From contig JAHFCY010000050.1 in assembly GCA_023249255.1 (NCBI GenBank), forward strand, positions 2,875 to 15,954: 13,080 bases of DNA, given 5' to 3'. Below are positions 1-6,158 of this stretch, piece after piece. The position numbers were made by a program, and so were the translations under genes. Positions within the stretch are counted from its first letter, which is position 1, and the number at the start of each line of letters is the position of its first letter. The notes under the pieces were generated by a model. It did no database searches. It saw only the letters and a list, made by a program, of their open reading frames with translations, and was not told the DNA's origin. The DNA is from Candidatus Lindowiibacteriota bacterium. Its GTDB lineage: Bacteria; Lindowbacteria; 2-12-FULL-62-27.

Positions 1-476
1 CGCGCCCAGCCTGTGTCATTTCGGTAAAACTTCATCTCGTCCGTCCCGTCTCCGTGCCGGATGAACCGGACAATGTATCCGGTTCGATTGTTCGGCAACG
101 CGCCGGCCGGCAGGGTCGGCAGGGAAAATCCGTATCCGGGTCCGATCGCGTAACTGATAAAGAGCGAATTCGACATCTCCGTCCCGCCGCCGCAGAACCG
201 AAGGTCGATGTCCCGCTCGTCCGGTTCGGACACGGCGGAGGGCAATTTGCATTCGATTCCGCCCGGCGCTCCGTTTTGCGCTGACGGGTAGGACAGAATA
301 ATCAGCCCGCCGGCGTTCGTGCAGACTGTATCGTGGATTTCGAATAATTCAGATTTATTTATAATCAGCGTGTCAAACGTTTCCCTGAAAATCATATCGG
401 CCGAAACCTCAAGCGGCCAAATCATGGCCAACCCCAGAATCAGATATCGGGCCGGGCAAATCTTCGCGGACTTCAA
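1..476 (-). CDS. Secreted protein of unknown function, C-terminus cut by the window edge
   Basis: The frame stays open from a TTG at 476-474 to base 1, giving 158 visible residues. The first 26 read as a signal peptide: lysines at 2 and 5, a hydrophobic core (YLILGLAMIWPL), and a likely cleavage site after VSA. The mature part begins DMIFRETFD and is rich in alternating polar and hydrophobic residues. Segments such as YIVRFIRHGDGTDEMKFYR suggest a beta-sandwich, possibly concanavalin/LamG-like; that fold is a guess, and no family was recognised. The start is uncertain: ATGs at 425 and 395 are in frame, but the TTG gives the better signal-peptide n-region. No clear Shine-Dalgarno is visible. 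It follows the GATase-like gene by 20 bases and is probably the last visible gene of the carbamoyltransferase operon. A competing open frame on the same strand (252 to 16) looks like a shadow because this frame has the more protein-like composition. Confidence 0.62.
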   Translation of the reverse strand, partial: MKSAKICPARYLILGLAMIWPLEVSADMIFRETFDTLIINKSELFEIHDTVCTNAGGLIILSYPSAQNGAPGGIECKLPSAVSEPDERDIDLRFCGGGTEMSNSLFISYAIGPGYGFSLPTLPAGALPNNRTGYIVRFIRHGDGTDEMKFYRNDTGWA

Positions 477-496
477 GACTAAGGCGGCCGCGTCCG

Positions 497-1186
497 TCAG
501 GCCGTCAGGAGAAATTGCACAAAGACCGGATAAGCGCGGCCGACTTCGACGGGCGCAAGAGACAGGCGCCGGCCGCCCCAATCAACGAGGCCGCCGCACC
601 AGTGAGGGGCAAGGTCGGTGAGGCAGGCGACAGACGATCCGTGTTTGACGACGAGCGGGATGCGCTCGAGAAAACGAACGGTGTTGCCGTCGCTTGCGAT
701 CGGATTCATCCAGACGAGGACCTGCGCGCCGGGTTTGGGCGGCGCGTTGTTGTATCCGCAGATGACGGGCGGCGGTTCCCGCAATAATTCGGCCGCGTCC
801 GGATGGGATTTCAAAGAGGAATCAATCGAGACGATCAATCCCTGGGGAACATTTCGGCGGTCATCTTCGCCGGACAGCGTGACCGGCAGGAGGGATTCGA
901 GCGGGTGGCCGGCGTAACTTTTTCCGCGCGCACTGAAACTGTCCCATCCCCCGATCATGAGAAATCGGGTTCCGTCGCGAATCTGCCGGCTGATCGCGTC
1001 GGCGCCGGCCGCGTCAATTTTCGCCGAAGGAAAATCGCTGATGATGATTGCGTCGAATCTCTCGCGGATCGGAGGCAGAGACTGGGACGCGTCGATGTGG
1101 ATGACGGTGTGATTCAGGTGAAGGAGGGACTGTCTGAGATATTCGGCCGAGCCTCCCGCGCGTTCGCCCAAAAAAAGAATGTTCAA
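497..1186 (-). CDS. GATase1-like (DUF1355-type) domain protein
   Basis: A protein of 229 residues if it starts at the TTG at 1186-1184. An open frame continues upstream inside the carbamoyltransferase gene, but its Arg/Pro-rich translation is antigenic of a shadow frame rather than a real protein. Residues 1-80 look like a class I glutamine-amidotransferase Rossmann-type fold: MNILFLGE at the first strand, FDAIIISDFPS near 44-54, and FLMIGGWDSF near 75-84. The last segment has the pattern of putative glutamine amidotransferases of the PF07090 type (GHPLESLLPV at 93-102, PLVVKHG near 177-183, LTDLAPHWCGG at 189-199). No nucleophilic Cys of the GxCxG kind is visible, so ammonia transfer is doubtful and a binding or scaffold role is possible. 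It begins two bases after the carbamoyltransferase stop codon, so translational coupling is likely; no Shine-Dalgarno is visible. Coding is convincing, function is not. Confidence 0.75.
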   Translation of the reverse strand: MNILFLGERAGGSAEYLRQSLLHLNHTVIHIDASQSLPPIRERFDAIIISDFPSAKIDAAGADAISRQIRDGTRFLMIGGWDSFSARGKSYAGHPLESLLPVTLSGEDDRRNVPQGLIVSIDSSLKSHPDAAELLREPPPVICGYNNAPPKPGAQVLVWMNPIASDGNTVRFLERIPLVVKHGSSVACLTDLAPHWCGGLVDWGGRRLSLAPVEVGRAYPVFVQFLLTA

Positions 1187-1188
1187 AT

Positions 1189-2898
1189 TTATTTGGTGAC
1201 GAGGAGGGAGCCGACGACGAGGGCGTCCATGCCGGACCGCGAAAACGTCCGGAAGGAATCCTCGGGAGAACAGACGATGGGCTCGCCTTTGAGGTTGAAC
1301 GACGTGTTGAGAATGGCTGAGACGCCGGATGCCTGGCCGAACCGCCGGATCAGGTCGTAGTAGCGGGGATTGTGTTCGGAATAGACGCACTGCAGACGCC
1401 CGGAACCGTCGACGTGGGTGATGGCGGGGAGTTTGTCGCGCGCGGCCTCCTTCACGGGCACGACGTAGAGCATGAACCGCCCCGGATAATGGGCTGCGGG
1501 ATTGGGCAGATCGAAATAATCGGCGGCTCGGTCGACGAGGACGCTAGGAGCGAAAGGCCGGAAGGGTTCGCGGAATTTGATTTTTCGGTTGACGACGTCT
1601 TTCATTTCAGATTTGCCGGCGTCGGCGATGATGGACCGGTTGCCAAGCGCCCGCGGTCCCCATTCGCATTTGCCCTGATACCAGCCGATGACCTGGCCTT
1701 TGGTTATGCGGTCGACAAGTTGATCCAGAAGCGCGCTGTCCTTCCCGGAAAAATCCTGATACAGGATGCCCTCTTTGTCGAAAAACGCCTTCGCCTCCCC
1801 GGCGGAATATTCCGGGCCGTGGTAGGCGTGTTCCATGACGTATTTATTTTTTCCGCCGAGGAGCGCGCGGTAGGCGTAGAGGGCGGCGCCGAGGCACCCG
1901 CCGGCGTCTCCGGCCGCGGGCTGGATGTAGACGTTGTTGAATCCGGCCTGAAAACGGATTTTGGCGTTGGCGACGGAATTCAGCGCGACGCCGCCAGCCA
2001 TGCAGAGGTTGGGCAGGCCGGTTTTTTTTCGGAGAGACTTGGCGATCTTGATCAGGATTTCCTCGGTGACGGCCTGAATGGAAGCCGCAACGTCGGCGTA
2101 GTACGGCTCGAGCGTCTCTTCGGCTTTGGGATCGCGGGGCTGTCCGAAGAGGTCGACGAATTTCCGGCTGAAGCTGGTGTCCGGAGTGCGGTGATAGGCG
2201 AAGTAGTCCATGTCGAGGTGGAACGACCCGTCTTCTTCGATGCGGACGAGCTTGTGCACCTTGTCGACGTAGTTCGGCCGTCCGTAAGGCGCCATGCCCA
2301 TGACTTTGTATTCGCCTTCGTTGACCTCGAATCCGAGAAACGCCGTGAAGGCGCTGTAGAGGAGGCCGATGGAATGGGGGAACCGGATTTCCTCCTCGAG
2401 TTTGATTTCATTACCGCGTGCGGACCCGACGGCCGTGCTGGTCCATTCGCCGACGCCGTCGACGGAGAGGATGGCGGATTCGTCGAAGGGGGAGCAGAAG
2501 TAGGCGGAGGCGGCGTGGGACATGTGGTGTTCGACGTAGAGGACCTGTCCGTCGTATCCGAGATTTTCGCGGATGATGGCTTCCATCCAGAGTTTGTCGC
2601 CAAGCCAGGCGGCCATCGATTTGGAAAAGAGCCGGGCGCTTCGGGGGAACGTGGCGATATTTGTTTTGATGATGCGTTCGAATTTCGTGAATGGTTTTTC
2701 GTAGAAAACGACGCAGTCGACATCTTTGATCGTGATCCCCGCGGTTTTGAGGCACCAGGAGCAGGCGCGCCGGGGAAAATTCTGGTCGTGTTTTTTGCGG
2801 GACAGGCGTTCCTCCTCGGTGGCGGCGACGAGGACGCCGTCTTTTAAGAGCGCCGCGCCTGCGTCATGGTAGAAGCAGGATACACCGAGGACGTACAT
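1189..2898 (-). CDS. NodU/TobZ-type O-carbamoyltransferase
   Basis: At 569 residues this is full length for the NodU/CmcH/TobZ family, which uses carbamoyl phosphate and ATP to form a carbamoyl-adenylate and then carbamoylates a hydroxyl on a sugar or secondary metabolite in the cytoplasm. The N-terminal Kae1-like domain starts MYVLGVSCFYHDAGAALL and carries the metal-site motif EHHMSHA (123-129) and a nucleotide-binding strand SVDGVGEW (145-152). The second half of the ASKHA fold has CMAGGVALNSVAN (299-311) and DAGGCLGAA (331-339). The C-terminal carbamoyltransferase domain carries KCEWGPRALGNRSI (410-423), KFREPFRPFAPSV (441-453) and LNTSFNLKGEPIV (530-542). All key motifs appear intact. 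The ATG lies six bases after the stop of the upstream small membrane protein; the bases before it show no strong Shine-Dalgarno. The acceptor cannot be told from sequence; the membrane-protein neighbours suggest an envelope-linked or exported product. Confidence 0.95.
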   Translation of the reverse strand: MYVLGVSCFYHDAGAALLKDGVLVAATEEERLSRKKHDQNFPRRACSWCLKTAGITIKDVDCVVFYEKPFTKFERIIKTNIATFPRSARLFSKSMAAWLGDKLWMEAIIRENLGYDGQVLYVEHHMSHAASAYFCSPFDESAILSVDGVGEWTSTAVGSARGNEIKLEEEIRFPHSIGLLYSAFTAFLGFEVNEGEYKVMGMAPYGRPNYVDKVHKLVRIEEDGSFHLDMDYFAYHRTPDTSFSRKFVDLFGQPRDPKAEETLEPYYADVAASIQAVTEEILIKIAKSLRKKTGLPNLCMAGGVALNSVANAKIRFQAGFNNVYIQPAAGDAGGCLGAALYAYRALLGGKNKYVMEHAYHGPEYSAGEAKAFFDKEGILYQDFSGKDSALLDQLVDRITKGQVIGWYQGKCEWGPRALGNRSIIADAGKSEMKDVVNRKIKFREPFRPFAPSVLVDRAADYFDLPNPAAHYPGRFMLYVVPVKEAARDKLPAITHVDGSGRLQCVYSEHNPRYYDLIRRFGQASGVSAILNTSFNLKGEPIVCSPEDSFRTFSRSGMDALVVGSLLVTK

Positions 2899-2904
2899 GG
2901 CGGA

Positions 2905-3132
2905 TCAGAAGGGGTTTGCGGCGGATTCCCGGGTTTCGGAAACGCGTTTTCGCGGGACGAAAAAGGAGCCGGGCCGGGCTTGGGCCGGTTTCATGCGGAG
3001 CGGGTCTGCGACGAGTCGGAAGATGATGGCGAGAGGCATGAGGAGGGTGAAATAAAAGATGAAAAGGAGGACCATGAGCAAAACCGAGGCAGCCTTCATC
3101 GAAATTGCAACCCATTTGTCCCACAGCGCCAT
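2905..3132 (-). CDS. Small membrane protein of the carbamoyltransferase neighbourhood
   Basis: A 75-residue protein starting MALWDKWVAI. The ATG at 3132 was preferred over the in-frame ATG at 3177 because AAAGGAG lies upstream at suitable spacing and because the protein then begins with a short amphipathic stretch. One or two closely spaced membrane helices occupy about residues 14-40 (ASVLLMVLLFIFYFTLLMPL and following), then comes RLVADPLRMK and a basic, polar tail of about 25 residues. Small proteins with an aromatic/hydrophobic helix followed by a DPLR-like motif commonly sit beside SxtJ, DUF5989 and NodU-type carbamoyltransferase genes; this is from family memory, not a search. It is first in the minus-strand operon, six bases before the carbamoyltransferase, so it may anchor that enzyme at the membrane. 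The function is unknown. Confidence 0.82.
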   Translation of the reverse strand: MALWDKWVAISMKAASVLLMVLLFIFYFTLLMPLAIIFRLVADPLRMKPAQARPGSFFVPRKRVSETRESAANPF

Positions 3133-3165
3133 CGGCGACCCTTCTCCTTTCGGAAACGAGGGTGA

Positions 3166-3194
3166 GATGTACCCCATTCAATTTACAAAGTCAA
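3166..3194 (-). promoter_or_regulatory. Candidate promoter for the carbamoyltransferase operon
   Basis: Read on the minus strand, TTGACT (3194-3189) is separated by 17 bases from TACATC (3171-3166). The -35 box matches the consensus at five of six positions; the -10 box is poor (three of six). It sits in the only non-coding stretch before the operon, which is the main support. A transcript would start near 3159 and leave a leader of about 26 bases containing the AAAGGAG ribosome-binding site. Confidence 0.35.
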
Positions 3195-3223
3195 TGGACA
3201 AGGCCGGCCCGCAGATGTAAAAT
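3195..3223 (+). promoter_or_regulatory. Candidate promoter for the DUF5989 gene, predicted near-leaderless
   Basis: TGGACA (3195-3200), a 17-base spacer, and TAAAAT (3218-3223) each match the sigma-70 consensus at five of six positions. Transcription should start around 3230-3232, only two to four bases before the ATG at 3234. No Shine-Dalgarno precedes that ATG, which fits leaderless initiation. The spacer contains the perfect palindrome GGCCGGCC (3202-3209), a possible operator. The -35 box directly abuts the opposing candidate -35 box (3189-3194). Confidence 0.5.
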
Positions 3224-3233
3224 ACGCCTCGAC

Positions 3234-3446
3234 ATGAATGAGCAGCCCGGGTTCCGGGGGTTCCTGTGCAGGTTGAAAGACAAGATCAGCCGGCGATTTC
3301 GTATATTCGGAACCCTCCTCGATTTTCTGTGGAAACAGAAAATGTGGTGGTTTATTCCGATGGTGGTGGTTCTCGGAACGCTGGCGCTTCTGGCCGTTGG
3401 CGCGGGATTGTCCGGCATCGCGCCGACCATTTACGTTTTGTTTTGA
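3234..3446 (+). CDS. DUF5989 family small membrane protein
   Basis: A 70-residue protein starting MNEQPGF. It has a basic amphipathic N-terminal segment (residues 8-24), then FGTLLDFLWKQKMWWFIPM, a single membrane helix at about 39-60, and ends APTIYVLF. The order Lys-rich segment, WW-x-x-P, long aliphatic helix and IAPxIYxLF at the very C-terminus is the pattern of the DUF5989 family, whose usual length is about 50-70 residues. Such genes are regularly found beside SxtJ and carbamoyltransferase genes, usually in the same direction; here the gene is divergent from its partners. The frame stays open upstream to 3105, but that extension is antisense to the small membrane protein and looks non-coding. 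No Shine-Dalgarno is present. The molecular role is not known; it probably acts as a membrane partner of the carbamoyltransferase system. Confidence 0.85.
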   Translation: MNEQPGFRGFLCRLKDKISRRFRIFGTLLDFLWKQKMWWFIPMVVVLGTLALLAVGAGLSGIAPTIYVLF

Positions 3447-3614
3447 CAGTCTTGAAAAGGAACGGATGGGTGAGATAAGGTTGGGGAAGTGACGAATCGG
3501 CGGTTCCCATTCGCTTGACGCGGAGGGACGCCGGCAAAATCTCCCGCCATGAGCGGGAAAAAACGGGCGAGTCCACCATATCAATATGGAGAGGTCCGTT
3601 GACGGAGGTCAATC
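3447..3614 (+). promoter_or_regulatory. Leader and promoter region of the rpsB operon
   Basis: This is the longest non-coding stretch inside the window. A candidate promoter is TTGAAA (3452-3457), a 16-base spacer and GATAAG (3474-3479) with an extended TG at 3471-3472; it is plausible but not strong. The transcript would carry a leader of about 125-130 bases with three short inverted repeats: TCCCGC/GCGGGA (3542-3547 with 3553-3558), CCATA/TATGG (3576-3580 with 3585-3589), and CCG/CGG (3596-3598 with 3603-3605). The last runs directly into the Shine-Dalgarno GGAGG. Ribosomal protein S2 represses its own operon through the mRNA leader in some bacteria; that this happens here is an inference. 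The first hairpin is followed by A, not T, so it is not a terminator on this strand. Confidence 0.45.
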
Positions 3615-4538
3615 ATGGTTGTCCGCATTGCGATGAAACAGCTCCTGGAGGCCGGGGCGCATTTTGGCCATCAAACCCGGCGCTGGAATCCCAAGATGGC
3701 GCCTTACATCTACACCAAACGCAAAAACATTCACATCATCGATCTTCAGCAAACCCTGCGGATTTTCCGCGAGGTTCTGCAGAAGGTGACCGATCTGGCC
3801 GCGACCGGGACGAAGTTTTTGTTTGTGGGGACGAAAAAACAGGCGGCGGAGGCGATTGAGCGCGAAGCCAAGCGTTGCGGGATGTACTATGTCAGCACGC
3901 GATGGCTGGGAGGGATGCTGACGAATTTTTCGACGATCTCGCGGAGCATCGACAAGCTGAAGCGGATGGAAAACATGGAGGCGGACGGCACCGTTGAACG
4001 CATGAGCAACAAGGAGGCGAAACGGTTTCGGAAGGAAATGGAACGTCTTCGGTCGCTCCTGCAGGGTATCCGCGACATGAAACATCTTCCGGACGTGCTC
4101 ATGATCATCGATATGAAGCGTGAGCTGACGGCGGTGTTGGAGGCCCAGCGGTTAAAGATTCCGGTGGTGGGCATATTGGACACGAACTGCGATCCTGACT
4201 GGGCGACCTACGGCGTTCCGGGAAATGATGACGCGATCCGGGCGATTGCGCTTTATTTGAAGACGATCGCGGACGCGATCCTCGAGGGCGCCGCGATCTA
4301 TCAGCAGAAGATAGCTGAAGCGGAAAAAGCGGCGGCCGATGCGTCAGCTGCGGCGATTGCGGCGAGCGCGACTCCGCCCCCGGTCGATCCAGCGGCGCCC
4401 ACCGCTGTTGTCGCCCCGCCGGTGACCGCATCTGCGCCCGCGCCTGCAGCCGTTCCAGCGGCCGTTGCTGCGGTCCCGGCCGCATCGACAGCGTCGCCAT
4501 TTTCGGCGGTGGCGGTTACAGAGGGCAAGGCATCATGA
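3615..4538 (+). CDS. rpsB: 30S ribosomal protein S2 (uS2) with Ala/Pro-rich C-terminal tail
   Basis: S2 binds the head-body junction of the small subunit. The protein has 307 residues, against roughly 230-260 for most bacterial S2. The family is certain from MKQLLEAGAHFGHQTRRWNP (7-26), the strand KFLFVGTKKQA (67-77), YVSTRWLGGMLTNF (92-105), LPDVLMIID (158-166), and VVGILDTNCDP followed by VPGNDDAIRAI (184-211). The coiled-coil insertion lies at about 112-155. The extra length is a tail from about residue 236 made almost only of Ala, Pro, Val, Ser and Thr, likely disordered. The ATG at 3615 is preceded by GGAGG at a six-base spacing. The stop codon overlaps the tsf start as ATGA, so the two are probably translationally coupled. 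Confidence 0.98.
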   Translation: MVVRIAMKQLLEAGAHFGHQTRRWNPKMAPYIYTKRKNIHIIDLQQTLRIFREVLQKVTDLAATGTKFLFVGTKKQAAEAIEREAKRCGMYYVSTRWLGGMLTNFSTISRSIDKLKRMENMEADGTVERMSNKEAKRFRKEMERLRSLLQGIRDMKHLPDVLMIIDMKRELTAVLEAQRLKIPVVGILDTNCDPDWATYGVPGNDDAIRAIALYLKTIADAILEGAAIYQQKIAEAEKAAADASAAAIAASATPPPVDPAAPTAVVAPPVTASAPAPAAVPAAVAAVPAASTASPFSAVAVTEGKAS

Positions 4539-5371
4539 CGGAAATCACAGCGGAACAGGTCAAGTCTCTGCGCGAACAGACCGGCGTGGGGATGATGGAG
4601 TGCAAGGCCGCGTTGAAGGAGTCGGGCGGCGACGCCGCCGGGGCGATCAAGATTTTGCGGGAGCGCGGGATGGCGTCGGCCGGCAAGCGTGCGGGCCGGT
4701 CGACGAAGGAGGGCGTGGTGCTGGCGTGCGTGAACGGATCCCGGGGGACAATCGTGGCGATTTCCTGCGAGACCGAACCGGTTGCCGGCACCGCCGAATT
4801 CAAGAATTTTGCCGGCCGTGTGCTTGAAGCGGTCGACCGGGACGGGCCTGCGGCCCTGGCCAACCATGAGGCGGACCGGGTCCAGCTTGTGGCGAAAATC
4901 GGGGAAAACATTCAGGTGAAATCGGTCGAGCGGTTTGAGACGAGCGCGGGACACGCGGTGGCCGAATATTTGCACCGACCGGCGAACAAGATCGGGGTGC
5001 TGGTGGAGTTTTCGGGCGGTCCGGGGATTGAAAAACGTCCGGCGGAATTTCAGCGGATCAGCGAGGAGATCGCGATGCAAATTGCGGCGACGAATCCGTT
5101 GTGCGTCGACAAGGACGGCGTGCCGGCGGACCGGGTGGCGGAGGAGAAATCGATTTTGGAGAAGCAGATCGATCCGGCGAAACCGCCGCAGATCAGGGAG
5201 AAGATTGTCGCGGGGAAGTTGAACTCATTTTACGAGCAGGTATGTCTTTTGGAACAGCCGTACATTCGCGAGCCCAAGAAAAAAATCCGGATGCTTCTGT
5301 CGGAATTGGCGGCGTCCTTGAAAGAGGACGTGAAGGTGCGGCGGTTTGTGAGGCTGGCGGTCGGGGAATAG
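4535..5371 (+). CDS. tsf: Translation elongation factor Ts
   Basis: EF-Ts is the guanine-nucleotide exchange factor of EF-Tu in the cytoplasm. At 278 residues it has normal length. The N-terminal UBA-like domain is typical: ITAEQVKSLREQTGVGMMEC (4-23), then KAALKESGGDAAGAIKILRERG (24-45), and KRAGRSTKEG (51-60). The core subdomains include ENIQVKSVERFE near 129-140, KIGVLVEFSGG near 155-165, and EEIAMQIAATNPLCV near 180-195. The TDFV motif, which normally reads CETDFVA, is here CETEPVAG (T80, E81, P82, V83; codons 4772-4783). In E. coli the Asp-Phe of this motif contributes to Mg2+ release from EF-Tu, so the change is notable. The ATG overlaps the rpsB stop codon, with AAGG upstream. The rpsB-tsf order is almost universal. 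Confidence 0.98.
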   Translation: MTEITAEQVKSLREQTGVGMMECKAALKESGGDAAGAIKILRERGMASAGKRAGRSTKEGVVLACVNGSRGTIVAISCETEPVAGTAEFKNFAGRVLEAVDRDGPAALANHEADRVQLVAKIGENIQVKSVERFETSAGHAVAEYLHRPANKIGVLVEFSGGPGIEKRPAEFQRISEEIAMQIAATNPLCVDKDGVPADRVAEEKSILEKQIDPAKPPQIREKIVAGKLNSFYEQVCLLEQPYIREPKKKIRMLLSELAASLKEDVKVRRFVRLAVGE

Positions 5372-5385
5372 GAAGAGGACGGTTG

Positions 5386-5422
5386 GACGGAAGGCTGAAG
5401 AAGACGGAAGAAGGATGAAGAA
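5386..5422 (+). repeat. Imperfect purine-rich tandem repeat in the tsf-pyrH spacer
   Basis: GACGGAAGGCTGAAGAA (5386-5402) is followed directly by a 20-base near-copy that starts GACGGAAG and ends TGAAGAA (5403-5422). The second copy supplies the AAGGA ribosome-binding site of pyrH at 5411-5415. The arrangement looks like slippage or a duplication of a purine-rich stretch. No regulatory role is evident. Confidence 0.55.
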
Positions 5423-5425
5423 TTG

Positions 5426-6148
5426 ATGACGACCAAAACAGTCTTGTTAAAATTATCCGGGGAGTCGCTGTCAGGCCGCGGTGATTTCGGGATCGACATC
5501 GGAAATCTCGAGCACCTGGCGAAGGAGCTTGTGTACGCCCTGCGCATGGGAGGCCGGGGATTGAAGCTGGGGATTGTCGTCGGCGGCGGGAATTTTATCC
5601 GCGGATCGGAGTGGACGAAGAAATGGAAGACGCTCGCGGCGGCAACAGCCGATTACATGGGGATGGTCGCGACGGTCATCAACTCGCTGGCGCTGCAGGA
5701 AGCGCTGGAGCGTGCGGGCCGCCCGACCCGGGTGATGTCGGCGATACAGGTGCGGCAGGTGTGCGAGCCGTACATTCGCCGCCGGGCGCTTCGGCATCTG
5801 GAGAAGGGCCGGGTGGTGATTTTTGCGGGAGGGACGGGTAATCCATTTTTCACGACCGATACAGCGGCGGCGCTTCGGGCGGTTGAGATGGACGCGCATG
5901 TCCTGCTGAAGGCGACGAAAGTGGACGGCGTGTATGACCGGGATCCGGCGAAATTTCCGAAGGCGAAGCGATATACGCAGTTGACGTATCGTGAGGCGAT
6001 TTCGAAGCATCTGGACATCATGGATCAGACCGCGTTCACGGTATGTCAGGAGCACCGTCTGCCGGTCCGGATTTTCAACCTGTTTCGTCCGAGAGCGCTC
6101 GCCGCCGCCTTGACCGGCAAACCGGTGGGAACTATCGTCACGGTGTGA
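5426..6148 (+). CDS. pyrH: UMP kinase (uridylate kinase)
   Basis: The enzyme phosphorylates UMP to UDP with ATP in the pyrimidine pathway, in the cytoplasm, as a hexamer regulated by GTP and UTP in many bacteria. The 240-residue protein is a complete amino-acid-kinase-family member: KLSGE (9-13), VVGGGNFIRG (51-60), ADYMGMVATVINSLALQEAL (75-94), AGGTGNPFFTTDTAA (134-148) with the phosphate-binding glycines, and LLKATKVDGVYDRDP (160-174). The start was placed at the ATG at 5426 because AAGGA precedes it by ten bases; an in-frame TTG lies immediately upstream at 5423. It follows tsf by 54 bases, the largest gap between genes in this part of the operon, and lies ten bases before frr, as is usual in bacteria. 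Confidence 0.98.
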   Translation: MTTKTVLLKLSGESLSGRGDFGIDIGNLEHLAKELVYALRMGGRGLKLGIVVGGGNFIRGSEWTKKWKTLAAATADYMGMVATVINSLALQEALERAGRPTRVMSAIQVRQVCEPYIRRRALRHLEKGRVVIFAGGTGNPFFTTDTAAALRAVEMDAHVLLKATKVDGVYDRDPAKFPKAKRYTQLTYREAISKHLDIMDQTAFTVCQEHRLPVRIFNLFRPRALAAALTGKPVGTIVTV

Positions 6149-6158
6149 GGGGAGAGAC

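Noticed and set aside
16-252. A 78-codon minus-strand open frame at the left edge
   Set aside because: It overlaps, in another frame, the secreted-protein frame, which runs unbroken for 158 residues with a signal peptide and a natural amino-acid mix.
1372-2847. A 491-codon open frame on the plus strand opposite the carbamoyltransferase
   Set aside because: Its translation is a monotonous Gly/Val/Asp/Phe-rich sequence with no motif, and it is exactly antisense to a gene with all family motifs intact. Long antisense frames are expected in GC-rich genes.
3515-3543. TTGACG at 3515 as the -35 box of the rpsB promoter
   Set aside because: No acceptable -10 box at 16-18 bases downstream. The TTGAAA/GATAAG pair at 3452-3479 fits better.
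3542-3565. Hairpin TCCCGC-loop-GCGGGA followed by a run of A as a transcription terminator
   Set aside because: On the plus strand the run is A, not U. On the minus strand the downstream bases are GATTTTG, too weak a U-tract, and no minus-strand gene ends there.
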